NCBI GenBank assembly: GCA_024280065.1
Contig: JAJRQX010000179.1
Span: 1-5,874, forward strand
Direction of reading: 5' to 3'
Origin: Aquificota bacterium
Lineage (GTDB): Bacteria; Aquificota; Aquificia; Aquificales; Aquificaceae
Length of the DNA stretch: 5,874 bases
Part shown: one piece after another, positions 1-5,844 of the stretch
How the letters are laid out: every line of letters begins with the position of its first letter
Numbering within the stretch: the first letter of the stretch is position 1
Notes under the pieces: generated by a model
Database searches by the model: none
What the model was told of the DNA's origin: nothing
What the model saw: only the letters and a program-made list of their open reading frames with translations
Made by a program: the position numbers and the translations under genes

Positions 1-1215
1 CTCTTCGGAACAGGCTTCAAACCTCCCGCCGAGGGAAAGGCAGCCCAGGTCATAGAGGAGATCAACCTCTCGGGTGTTCCGGTCGTTTCGGTGGACGTTC
101 CATCAGGCCTATCGGCGGACACAGGCAGGGTATTTGAACCCTCCGTCAGGGCTGTGCTTACGGTCACCTTCCAGTTCCCGAAGGTGTGTCACGTTCTCTT
201 CCCGGCGGCGAAGAGATGCGGTGAGGTTAGGGTTGTTGACATATCTATACCCGACCACCTCGCCGAGGGTATAAGAAGGGAGCTTATAAAGGTCTCAGCC
301 CTTACCCTACCCAGTAGAGAGCCGGACACCTACAAGACAAAAGAGGGGCACATCCTCATAGTGGGTGGGAGCAGGGGGAAGGTGGGTGCCGTCGTTATGG
401 CAGGTAAGGCAGCAACGAGAACGGGAGCGGGGCTCGTTACGGTCGGTGTACCTGAGGACCTCTACAGCGTGGCTGAGTCGCTTCTCATAGAGGAGATGAC
501 ACTTCCCTTGCCCGGAGGGGACAGGCTCTCCTACTTCTCTGTGGAGAGGATACTGGAACTTCAGGAAAGGTTCTCCATCCTGACCCTCGGTATGGGCATG
601 GACAGATACGAGGAAGGGCAGGACATAGTTAGGGACCTCCTGGAGGGATGGGAGAAGCCAATGATAATAGACGCGGACGGGCTGAACAACCTTGCGGACC
701 TTGGTCCCGAAGTTCTGAAGCACAGGAAAGCTCCCACCGTACTGACACCTCACATAGGTGAGTTCTCAAGACTGACCGGTCTGCCTGTTGACGAGATCAC
801 GTTCAACCAGATTGAGGTTGCCAGAAGTTTTGCAGAAGAGTGGGGGTGCTACATAGTACTGAAGGGGGCGAGGACGGTCATAGGGACACCCGAGGGAACA
901 GCCTGGGTGTCCACCAGGGGAACACCGGCTATGGCCAAGGGTGGTGCCGGTGATGTTCTGTCGGGAATTCTGACCGCTCTCATGGGTAAGGGTATGGACC
1001 CGGAGGAGGCCCTTAAAACCGGTGTGATCCTCCACGGGATCGCTGGTGAGATAGTGGAGAGGAATACACACACGGAAAGCCTGAGGGCGACCGACCTTAT
1101 AGAGGCCATACCGGAAGCCTACCGTTATATTGAAAATTTCCCTGAAAGGGACGATACTATAAACTGGGATGATAGACAGGGTAAGCTTAAGCAGGCTCAT
1201 AAACCAGGCTCTTGA
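1..1215 (+). CDS. nnr: Bifunctional NAD(P)H-hydrate epimerase / ADP-dependent NAD(P)H-hydrate dehydratase, 3' part (5' end outside window)
   Basis: This enzyme repairs NADH and NADPH damaged by hydration: the N-terminal YjeF_N (NnrE) domain interconverts R and S hydrates, and the C-terminal ribokinase-like (NnrD) domain dehydrates the S form using ADP. The reading frame is open from base 1, so the GTG at 91 is an internal valine and the true start lies upstream. Of 404 visible residues, about 1-85 are the end of the epimerase domain (GTGFKP at 3-8, VDVPSG at 31-36). The rest is the dehydratase domain: GHILIVGGS at 116-124, DADGLNNL at 224-231, TPHIGEF at 249-255 and GGAGDVL at 314-320, which holds the expected catalytic aspartate. 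The loop before it reads TRGTPAMA rather than the usual NPG-type sequence. The last 15 codons plus stop overlap flgM, and the polar tail after about residue 380 looks like an extension beyond the conserved fold. The family assignment is secure. Confidence 0.95.
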   Translation, partial: LFGTGFKPPAEGKAAQVIEEINLSGVPVVSVDVPSGLSADTGRVFEPSVRAVLTVTFQFPKVCHVLFPAAKRCGEVRVVDISIPDHLAEGIRRELIKVSALTLPSREPDTYKTKEGHILIVGGSRGKVGAVVMAGKAATRTGAGLVTVGVPEDLYSVAESLLIEEMTLPLPGGDRLSYFSVERILELQERFSILTLGMGMDRYEEGQDIVRDLLEGWEKPMIIDADGLNNLADLGPEVLKHRKAPTVLTPHIGEFSRLTGLPVDEITFNQIEVARSFAEEWGCYIVLKGARTVIGTPEGTAWVSTRGTPAMAKGGAGDVLSGILTALMGKGMDPEEALKTGVILHGIAGEIVERNTHTESLRATDLIEAIPEAYRYIENFPERDDTINWDDRQGKLKQAHKPGS

Positions 1216-1432
1216 GGCCGATAGGAAGGTAAGGAGGAAGGAGGTTTCCGAAGTAAAGGAGACCCAGGGGAAGAACATGGTTGAGATATCTCCTGAGGTC
1301 AGAAGGGCTTTAGAGGCGGACTACGAGGACCTGTCCAAGAAGGTTCAAGCCATAAAGGAGCAGATAGCCAAGGGAACGTACGAGGTCAACGTTGACAAGA
1401 TAATAGAGGGGTTCAAGAAGTTCTTTCCCTAA
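1169..1432 (+). CDS. flgM: Anti-sigma-28 factor FlgM
   Basis: FlgM is a small, partly disordered cytoplasmic protein that binds the flagellar sigma factor FliA (sigma-28) and blocks late flagellar genes until the hook is finished and FlgM is exported. This 87-residue protein has the FlgM layout: a short N-terminal helix ([10 protein letters not shown]), a charged low-complexity linker at about 18-37, and a C-terminal sigma-binding helical part at about 38-87 with the typical [15 protein letters not shown] segment and a closing IIEGFKKFF helix. Length and both ends agree with the 88-residue Aquifex aeolicus FlgM as I recall it. The ATG at 1169 is preferred because it keeps the conserved N-terminal helix; the ATG at 1277 (Met37) would remove it. 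No strong ribosome binding site precedes 1169 (AAAGGG at 1145-1150 is too far), so translation is probably coupled to nnr, which it overlaps by 47 nt. No flagellar genes are nearby. Confidence 0.88.
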   Translation: MIDRVSLSRLINQALEADRKVRRKEVSEVKETQGKNMVEISPEVRRALEADYEDLSKKVQAIKEQIAKGTYEVNVDKIIEGFKKFFP

Positions 1433-2184
1433 ATAGCTTCTAAGAGCATCCTCGTATACTCGTCCTTGGGTGAGTCAAAGACCCTGTTCACATCCCCCTC
1501 TTCAACAACCCTTCCTTCCCTCAGGACCACGACCCTGTCCGCCACCTCCGCTACAACACCGAAGTCGTGGGTGACAAGTATCACGGATCTGCCCTCCTCC
1601 TTCATGGTTCTGAACAGGTTGAGGATCCTCTTCTGTATGGAGACGTCCAGGGCTGTTGTGGGCTCATCGGCGAGTATGACCTTTGGTTCGCATATTATCG
1701 CCGAAGCTATGCAGACCCTCTGCTTTAAACCTCCAGAGAGCTGATGAGGATACATGCCCGCCTTCTCCTCGGGTTTCGGTATACCCGCCCTCCTCATCGA
1801 CTCTATAACCTTTCTCCTCTTCTCACCTCCGGAGACAGGGAGGTGGGCGGTCAGGGTCTCCCCTATCTGAACACCGACGGTGAACAGAGGGTCAAGGTAG
1901 GCGGAAGGTTCCTGAAATATCATGGATATCTCCTTACCCCTAAGTTCCCTCATCTCTTCTTCCGAGAGCTCAAGCAGGTTCACACCCTCAAACAGGATCT
2001 CCCCCTCAACCTCAGCGTTCTCCGGCAGGAGACCCATTATTGAGTAGAGTATTGACGACTTCCCTGAACCGGACTCGCCTACTATGCAGAGTATCTCCCC
2101 CTTCTCTAAGGTGAGGTTCACTCCTTTAAGCGCGTGAACGTTTCCATACCAAAGGTTCAGATTTCTAATTTCAAGGAGTTTCAT
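1429..2184 (-). CDS. ABC transporter ATP-binding protein, OppD/DppD/NikD type
   Basis: This is the cytoplasmic ATPase of a peptide/nickel-type ABC importer. All nucleotide-binding motifs are present in its 251 residues: Walker A GESGSGKS (36-43), Q-loop Gln91 in FQEPSAYLDPL, signature LSGGLKQR (149-156), Walker B VILADEP (169-175), D-loop TALD (177-180) and H-loop His206. The QEPSAYLDPL segment and the [11 protein letters not shown] ending (HPYTRALL in relatives) place it in the OppD/DppD/NikD group. It stops where full-length OppD and DppD proteins continue for about 70 residues into the oligo_HPY tail, so its length is like that of NikD. No permease, partner ATPase or binding protein is in the window, so the substrate is unknown; nickel, peptides or a non-transport role remain possible. 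It starts by a 4-nt ATGA overlap with the HIT gene, implying coupled translation, and its TAG overlaps the flgM stop codon. Confidence 0.93.
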   Translation of the reverse strand: MKLLEIRNLNLWYGNVHALKGVNLTLEKGEILCIVGESGSGKSSILYSIMGLLPENAEVEGEILFEGVNLLELSEEEMRELRGKEISMIFQEPSAYLDPLFTVGVQIGETLTAHLPVSGGEKRRKVIESMRRAGIPKPEEKAGMYPHQLSGGLKQRVCIASAIICEPKVILADEPTTALDVSIQKRILNLFRTMKEEGRSVILVTHDFGVVAEVADRVVVLREGRVVEEGDVNRVFDSPKDEYTRMLLEAI

Positions 2185-2678
2185 AGACCTTCCCTTGACA
2201 GGACCTCCTTCAGCCTGTCATAGGTAGATAGGAGGTCTTGGGATATAACCTTGGTTCCAGCTACCACAGGCATGAAGTTGGTATCTCCGTTCCATCTCGG
2301 GACCACATGCATGTGTATGTGAGTCTCAAGGCCTGCTCCTGCCGGCCTGCCTATGTTGTAGCCTATGTTGAACCCATGGGGCTTGAAGACTTCCCTGAGG
2401 ACCTTCAGAGAAACCCTGAGGAGCTTGTCCATCTCAAGGACAGTTTCCGTGTCAAGGTCCTCGTAATTTCCGGTGTGCTTTAAGGGGACTATCATCAGGT
2501 GACCTGAGTTGTAGGGATACTTGTTGAGAATTATGAAGCTCCTCTCACCTCTGTAGAGGACGAGCGCCTCCCTCCACTTCTCCGGGGGCTGTGAAGCCGC
2601 ATCGCAGAGGAAACATCCCTCCTGATCGTCCACCGTTTCCACATAGTGTCTTCTCCATGGAGCCCAGAGTATCCTCAT
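2181..2678 (-). CDS. HIT-family nucleotide hydrolase/phosphorylase (Ap4A phosphorylase-like)
   Basis: HIT (histidine triad) proteins split phosphate bonds in nucleotides such as diadenosine polyphosphates and nucleoside phosphoramidates. This 165-residue cytoplasmic protein begins LWAPWRRHYV, the opening typical of the bacterial subgroup that includes mycobacterial Ap4A phosphorylase. It has GCFLC (Cys22, Cys25), a core LNKYPYNSGHLMIVPLKH (51-68) and the triad THIHMHVVPRW (119-129). By family analogy His122, the middle histidine of HxHxH (120-124), is the covalent nucleophile. The CxxC pair, perhaps with His68 and His120, may bind zinc as in related HIT proteins; that is inference. The ATG overlaps the stop of the upstream thioredoxin-like gene by 4 nt, with TAAGGA a few bases ahead of it as ribosome binding site. 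The exact substrate cannot be read from the sequence. Confidence 0.9.
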   Translation of the reverse strand: MRILWAPWRRHYVETVDDQEGCFLCDAASQPPEKWREALVLYRGERSFIILNKYPYNSGHLMIVPLKHTGNYEDLDTETVLEMDKLLRVSLKVLREVFKPHGFNIGYNIGRPAGAGLETHIHMHVVPRWNGDTNFMPVVAGTKVISQDLLSTYDRLKEVLSREGL

Positions 2679-3007
2679 GCTATCCTTAGGAGACGTTTTA
2701 TCGCATGGTCCACCATGTCCTCGCTCGGTATGAAATCGTGCCTCTCAAGCTCCATTGTGTCCCTGAAGTACAGTATGGCCGGGAAGTTGAACAGACCGAA
2801 GTCCTCAAATGAGGTGTTCTTGGTGACGTCCATGTAGAAGAAGTTTATCTTTCCAGCGTACTCGGTAAGATACCTCCTGAAAAGGTCCAGTACGGTCCCG
2901 TTTTGAGGGTTATCCGGAGATGTAAAGACCACAACGGAAGGCGTCTCAGAGGCCATGACCTTCTCATAGAAGTCCTTGTCCGTTATCTCCTGAAACCCCT
3001 CTAACAT
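2675..3007 (-). CDS. Thioredoxin-fold protein lacking the active-site cysteines
   Basis: The 110 residues follow the thioredoxin pattern: an N-terminal helix (KDFYEKVMAS), a core strand SVVVFTSP (24-31), the active-site loop, a helix (VLDLFRRYLTEYAGK), a strand INFFYMDVTKN (54-64), the cis-proline region NFPAILYF with Pro76 (74-81), and a last helix (EDMVDHAIKRLL). Where thioredoxin has WCGPC, this protein reads DNPQN (32-36), with Asn33 and Asn36 in place of both cysteines. It contains no cysteine at all, so it cannot act as a disulfide oxidoreductase. The buried aspartate of the thioredoxin VVDF strand is Val27. A binding, scaffold or chaperone-like role is inferred; the partner is unknown. 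There is no signal peptide. It starts 1 nt after the stop of the 112-residue gene, with GGAG placed about 8 nt ahead, and overlaps the HIT gene by 4 nt. The fold call is fairly firm, the function is not known. Confidence 0.8.
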   Translation of the reverse strand: MLEGFQEITDKDFYEKVMASETPSVVVFTSPDNPQNGTVLDLFRRYLTEYAGKINFFYMDVTKNTSFEDFGLFNFPAILYFRDTMELERHDFIPSEDMVDHAIKRLLRIA

Positions 3008-3008
3008 A

Positions 3009-3347
3009 TCAGATCTCCGTGTCCATGTCCTCGTCGTCTATCTCCACGTTTGGGTAGCTGGTAACCACACCCTTGAGGCTGAGGGCCGTGTCCTTGAGCT
3101 GTTTCAGGTATCTCAGGATCTCATCATAGACGCTCATCATAGTCCTGAGCTTCATATACTCCTCGTGGGAGAGCTTCCTTGTCTTGGAGATCTTCCTGAG
3201 GGCCACCTTGGCAAGGGTCGCCTTTCCGAACTTCTCCTGCCACTCCCCCCAGAACTCTGGGGAGTTCATCGGCTTCTTCACAAGGAAGTATTCAAGCTGG
3301 GTCATCTCCTCAAGGAGATGGATATCAAGAGAGCTGTTGTTCTTCAT
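3009..3347 (-). CDS. Conserved-looking hypothetical protein, 112 residues, unknown function
   Basis: I do not recognise this protein. It is predicted to be soluble and mostly helical, with no signal peptide, no membrane segment and no cysteine. The middle (about 38-70) is strongly basic (KFGKATLAKVALRKISKTRK), followed by a helix rich in Leu, Tyr and Lys (about 72-93). The C-terminal tail (102-111) is very acidic (EIDDEDMDTE). Such a basic core with an acidic tail would suit a protein that binds nucleic acid or another protein, but that is only inference. It is taken as a real gene because it has the best ribosome binding site of the minus-strand series (GGAGG, 7 nt before the ATG), a TATAAT box upstream, and only 1 nt separating it from the thioredoxin-like gene, which suggests the two are made together. 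A short inverted repeat lies within its first 15 codons. Confidence 0.75.
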   Translation of the reverse strand: MKNNSSLDIHLLEEMTQLEYFLVKKPMNSPEFWGEWQEKFGKATLAKVALRKISKTRKLSHEEYMKLRTMMSVYDEILRYLKQLKDTALSLKGVVTSYPNVEIDDEDMDTEI

Positions 3348-3359
3348 AGTATCTCCTCC
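3348..3359 (-). promoter_or_regulatory. Strong ribosome binding site of the 112-residue gene
   Basis: On the minus strand GGAGGAGATACT directly precedes the ATG, placing GGAGG 7 nt from the start codon. It stands out because the neighbouring genes use weaker sites or overlapping starts. Its AGGAGAT core is repeated inside the coding region next to a complementary ATCTCCT, see findings. Confidence 0.65.
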
Positions 3360-3367
3360 ATTTTTTA

Positions 3368-3373
3368 ATTATA
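3368..3373 (-). promoter_or_regulatory. Candidate -10 box before the 112-residue gene
   Basis: Read on the minus strand, the 36-nt gap between trpC and the 112-residue gene contains a perfect TATAAT in an A+T-rich setting, about 20 nt ahead of the start codon. No good -35 box lies 16-18 nt upstream, where the sequence is GGCACA or AGGCAC inside the end of trpC. It may be an internal promoter giving the last four genes of the series some independent expression. The call rests on the -10 match alone. Confidence 0.35.
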
Positions 3374-3383
3374 CTTCTCACGG

Positions 3384-4163
3384 CTAACCTGTGCCTCTGA
3401 GATCCCTCAGCTTGGAGCAGGGGTCCTCGCTCCTCATCAGGGCGGTACCTACGAGTAGGGCATCCGCACCTAAGTAAACTAGCTTCTCCACCTGATCCCT
3501 CCTCTCCACACCGCTCTCACCTATGAGACACCTTACCCCGAGCTTCCTGATCCTGGGTATTAGATCTTCAACTACCCTTAGGTCCAGCTTAAGGGTATCA
3601 AGGTCTCTCGCGTTTACGCCTATGATCTCAGCTCCAGCCTCAAGGGCCCTAAGGGCCTCTTCGTAGGAGAAGACCTCAACGATGGGCCTCATGCCCAGCT
3701 CTATGGAGAAGGAGATCATGTCCCTGAGATCCTTATCGCTCAAGATCCTGACTATCAGGAGGACCGAATCTGCACCGAAGGCCCTCGCCTCAAGAAGATG
3801 GACCCTGTCTGTGAGGAAGTCCTTTCTGATCACGGGTATGTCCACTACGGAACTTACCTCCTTCAGGTCCTCAAGGGAACCGCTGAAGAAGGCTTCCTCG
3901 GTGAGGACGGAAACGGCAACCGCTCCGCACCTTTCGTAGGTTTTCGCCTGATCGGAGGGTCTTACATCCCTTATCCTGCCTGCAGAAGGAGATGCCTTCT
4001 TCACCTCAGCTATTATCCTCGGCTGTGGACTGCGGAGTATGGATAGAAGGTCCTTCGGAGGTTCTGCTTCAGCCACCATCTTCTCAAGGGCCCTAACGTA
4101 TTCCCTGTCCTTCCTGAGTGTTCTTCTCTTCTCATATAGGACCTTCTCCAAGAAACCCGCCAT
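3384..4163 (-). CDS. trpC: Indole-3-glycerol phosphate synthase
   Basis: TrpC closes the ring of carboxyphenylamino-deoxyribulose phosphate to give indole-3-glycerol phosphate, the step before tryptophan synthase; it is a cytoplasmic single-domain TIM barrel. The 259-residue length is normal for the unfused enzyme. By alignment to the known archaeal enzyme, the expected active-site residues are all present: Glu53 and Lys55 in IIAEVKKASPSAG, Lys114 in PVIRKDF, Glu163 in IVEV, Asn184 in GVNARDLDT, and Glu216-Ser217 in GESGV. The phosphate-binding LLVGTALM (237-243) is near the end. The start MAGFLEKVLYEKR is typical of the family. No Shine-Dalgarno sequence precedes this ATG (the 13-nt gap to thiL is CTAAACTTTTACC on the minus strand), so initiation probably depends on ribosomes finishing thiL. 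No other trp gene is nearby, and no leader peptide or attenuator is seen. Confidence 0.96.
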   Translation of the reverse strand: MAGFLEKVLYEKRRTLRKDREYVRALEKMVAEAEPPKDLLSILRSPQPRIIAEVKKASPSAGRIRDVRPSDQAKTYERCGAVAVSVLTEEAFFSGSLEDLKEVSSVVDIPVIRKDFLTDRVHLLEARAFGADSVLLIVRILSDKDLRDMISFSIELGMRPIVEVFSYEEALRALEAGAEIIGVNARDLDTLKLDLRVVEDLIPRIRKLGVRCLIGESGVERRDQVEKLVYLGADALLVGTALMRSEDPCSKLRDLRGTG

Positions 4164-4176
4164 GGTAAAAGTTTAG

Positions 4177-5091
4177 CTAAAAGTGTCTGTGGCCTCCTTC
4201 CTTTCTCTCCCCGTCTACGTAAACACCGCTTCCTTCAGAGACCCTGCCTATGGGTGTCATGTCCATGAAAGGGTTCCACCTGGTCTCTGGCTGTGTGAAG
4301 ATCACCTGATAGTCCTCACCACCGAATAGAGCGTAGTCCAGGGGGTCCCTGCCGTATTTCCGACAGAACTTCCTCAGATCTTCTGATATGGGTAGCTTTG
4401 AGCTATCTATGTCTATCCTCACCCCACTCCTCTCAGAGAGGTGGTTCGCATCCGCAACAAGGCCGTCGCTCACGTCCATGCTCGCAGTGGCGTACTTCTG
4501 TATATGCCTAACGTAATCTATCCTGGCGGTTGGCCTCAGGTGCTTCTCCATAAGCCTCAGCTCAAAGTCCTCGTAATCTTTCCTGTTCATGAGTAAGAGC
4601 TCAAGGCCAGCCCTTGCGTCTCCGAGGGTCCCGGATACGAAGAGGAGATCTCCAGGTCTGGCTCCTCTCCTGCCTACAGGCTTCACGCTATCACCTACCA
4701 GGGAGACGTCAACCACGATCTTTTCCCCCCTGGACATGTTCCCACCCACCACTTTGCAACCGTAGAACTCACAAGCCTTGGCTATACCCCTGTACACACC
4801 TTCAACGTAGCTGACATCAAGGTCAGGAGGGACTATAAGGGAGACTAGCACCCACCTTGGATGTCCACCGTTTCCGACCACATCGCTCACGTTCACGGAG
4901 ATGGCTTTCCAACCCACTGTCTCCGGAGGGTATCTTCTGAGAAAGTGGACGTCCTCCACAAGGACGTCTACGGTGAGCAGGATCTTCCCCTCCAGGTGTT
5001 CAACGACAGCACAATCATCACCAAAATCCTCACCGAGGATCTCCGCTATCCTCTCTATGAGGCCGAACTCGCCTACGTCCGAGACCTTCAT
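4177..5091 (-). CDS. thiL: Thiamine-monophosphate kinase
   Basis: ThiL uses ATP to phosphorylate thiamine monophosphate to thiamine diphosphate, the last step of the cofactor pathway, in the cytoplasm. It belongs to the PurM/SelD-like ATP-binding superfamily. The 304 residues contain the family motifs in order: VGEFGLIERI (6-15), FGDDCAVV (23-30), TVDVLVEDVHF (40-50), KAISVNVSDVVGNGG (62-76), GGNMSRG (116-122), SGTLGDARAGLELLL (153-167), SMDVSDGLVADANHL (204-218) and FGGEDYQVIFT (256-266). The third-last glycine-rich motif has Asn118 where many family members have GGD. The ATG at 5091 is the only plausible start, since an in-frame TAG lies three codons upstream; AGGAGGG sits 13 nt ahead of it, rather far. 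It is the first gene of the minus-strand series, divergent from sodB. No TPP riboswitch fits the 93-bp spacer. Confidence 0.95.
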   Translation of the reverse strand: MKVSDVGEFGLIERIAEILGEDFGDDCAVVEHLEGKILLTVDVLVEDVHFLRRYPPETVGWKAISVNVSDVVGNGGHPRWVLVSLIVPPDLDVSYVEGVYRGIAKACEFYGCKVVGGNMSRGEKIVVDVSLVGDSVKPVGRRGARPGDLLFVSGTLGDARAGLELLLMNRKDYEDFELRLMEKHLRPTARIDYVRHIQKYATASMDVSDGLVADANHLSERSGVRIDIDSSKLPISEDLRKFCRKYGRDPLDYALFGGEDYQVIFTQPETRWNPFMDMTPIGRVSEGSGVYVDGERKEGGHRHF

Positions 5092-5148
5092 AAGGAAATT
5101 CTAACCCTCCTGCCTGCTTGATCTCATAGAAACGTACTTTACCTTAGG

Positions 5149-5157
5149 TGGTATAAT
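5149..5157 (+). promoter_or_regulatory. Extended -10 promoter of sodB
   Basis: TGGTATAAT is an extended -10 element (TGn plus a perfect TATAAT) 28 nt before the sodB start codon, predicting a leader of about 20 nt. The position 17 nt upstream holds GAAACG, which is no real -35 box; extended -10 promoters often manage without one. No clear operator was found. The same 93-bp spacer must also carry the thiL promoter on the other strand, for which I see no convincing match. Confidence 0.55.
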
Positions 5158-5171
5158 TCTCGGAAAACCTG

Positions 5172-5179
5172 AAGGAGGT
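5172..5179 (+). promoter_or_regulatory. Perfect Shine-Dalgarno of sodB
   Basis: AAGGAGGT, fully complementary to the 16S rRNA tail, ends 5 nt before the ATG at 5185. It fixes the start and suggests strong translation, in keeping with an abundant antioxidant enzyme. Confidence 0.8.
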
Positions 5180-5184
5180 GGCCC

Positions 5185-5820
5185 ATGGCGGTCCACAAAC
5201 TCACACCAAGAGACCATCTTAAGCCCAAGAACCTTGAGGGTATATCTAATGACCAGATCGAACCCCACTTTGAGGCCCACTATAAGGGTTATGTTACCAA
5301 GTACAACGAGATCCAGGAGAAGCTCGCAGACACGGTTTTCTCCGACAGGGGAAAGGCCAACCAGAACTACTCCGAGTTCAGGGAACTTAAGGTTGAGGAG
5401 ACCTTCAACTACATGGGTATAGTTCTGCACGAGCTGTACTTCGGCCATCTTGGTAAAAAGGGGGAGCCTTCCGAGGCCTTCAGAAAGAAGGTTGAGGAGG
5501 ACTTCGGTTCCTGGGATGCCTGCCTTGAGGAGCTCAAGGCAACAGCAATAGCTTTCAGAGGGTGGGCGGTCTTGGGTCTTGATCTCTTCTCGGGTAGACT
5601 CGTTATAAACGGCCTTGACGCACATAACGTCTACAACCTGCACGGCTTCATACCCATAATAGTTATTGACACTTACGAGCACGCCTACTATGTGGATTAC
5701 AAGAACAAGAGACCCCCCTATGTGGATGCGGTCCTGAAGAACCTGAACTGGGAGGTCATCAACGCAAGGTTTGAAAAAGCTATGAAGGCCTGTGAGGCCA
5801 TGAAGGATTATATAGGCTGA
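5185..5820 (+). CDS. sodB: Iron superoxide dismutase
   Basis: The enzyme converts superoxide to oxygen and hydrogen peroxide in the cytoplasm; no signal peptide is present. The 211 residues match the length of, and by memory align almost throughout with, the hyperthermostable tetrameric Fe-SOD of Aquifex pyrophilus (for example IEPHFEAHYKGYV, YNEIQEKLAD, KANQNYSE, FRGWAVLGLD and NGLDAHNVYN). The metal ligands by family alignment are His28, His82 in VLHELYFGHL, and Asp162 and His166 in VIDTYEHAYYVDYKNKRPPY. His147 in GLDAHNVYN probably fills the second-sphere place taken by glutamine in E. coli SODs, as in archaeal and metal-flexible enzymes. Iron is assumed from the Aquifex relative; sequence alone does not exclude manganese. 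It has its own promoter and strong ribosome binding site and is followed by a hairpin, so it is probably transcribed alone or leads into the gene at 5845. Confidence 0.96.
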   Translation: MAVHKLTPRDHLKPKNLEGISNDQIEPHFEAHYKGYVTKYNEIQEKLADTVFSDRGKANQNYSEFRELKVEETFNYMGIVLHELYFGHLGKKGEPSEAFRKKVEEDFGSWDACLEELKATAIAFRGWAVLGLDLFSGRLVINGLDAHNVYNLHGFIPIIVIDTYEHAYYVDYKNKRPPYVDAVLKNLNWEVINARFEKAMKACEAMKDYIG

Positions 5821-5837
5821 GGGCGGGCCCTCCGCCC
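5821..5837 (+). terminator. GC-rich hairpin after sodB, possible terminator
   Basis: GGGCGG and CCGCCC form a perfect 6-bp, all-G:C stem around the loop GCCCT, starting right after the sodB stop codon. It is followed by CTTAGCT rather than a run of T, so it is not a classical intrinsic terminator. It could also be a 3' end stabiliser. Confidence 0.4.
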
Positions 5838-5844
5838 CTTAGCT

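Noticed and set aside
91..93. GTG as start codon of the nnr gene
   Set aside because: The frame is open to base 1 and the residues before it (GTGFKPP and following) are typical of the YjeF N-terminal domain, so the gene begins outside the window.
1200..1224. TAAA followed by GCCGATAG, resembling a sigma-28 flagellar promoter inside flgM
   Set aside because: The spacing is 13 nt rather than about 15, the site lies inside the flgM coding region, and GCCGATAGG simply encodes the A-D-R of its conserved N-terminal helix. It would miss the start of flgM and has no gene after it that needs it.
307..1278. Minus-strand open frames of 148 and 170 codons opposite nnr and flgM
   Set aside because: Both are antisense to conserved coding sequence, have no ribosome binding site of note and no family resemblance.
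1415..1425. AAGAA-G-TTCTT inverted repeat near the end of flgM as a terminator
   Set aside because: The loop would be one nucleotide, which cannot fold, and no T-tract follows; it is the Lys-Lys-Phe-Phe coding sequence.
5092..5184. A TPP riboswitch or clear thiL promoter in the thiL-sodB spacer
   Set aside because: The 93 bp are too short for a TPP riboswitch plus two promoters, no THI-box sequence is visible, and no minus-strand -10/-35 pair with acceptable spacing was found.
5101..5682. A 193-codon open frame on the minus strand opposite sodB
   Set aside because: It is antisense to a well-conserved gene, shows no recognisable domain, and covers the sodB promoter. It is a shadow frame.
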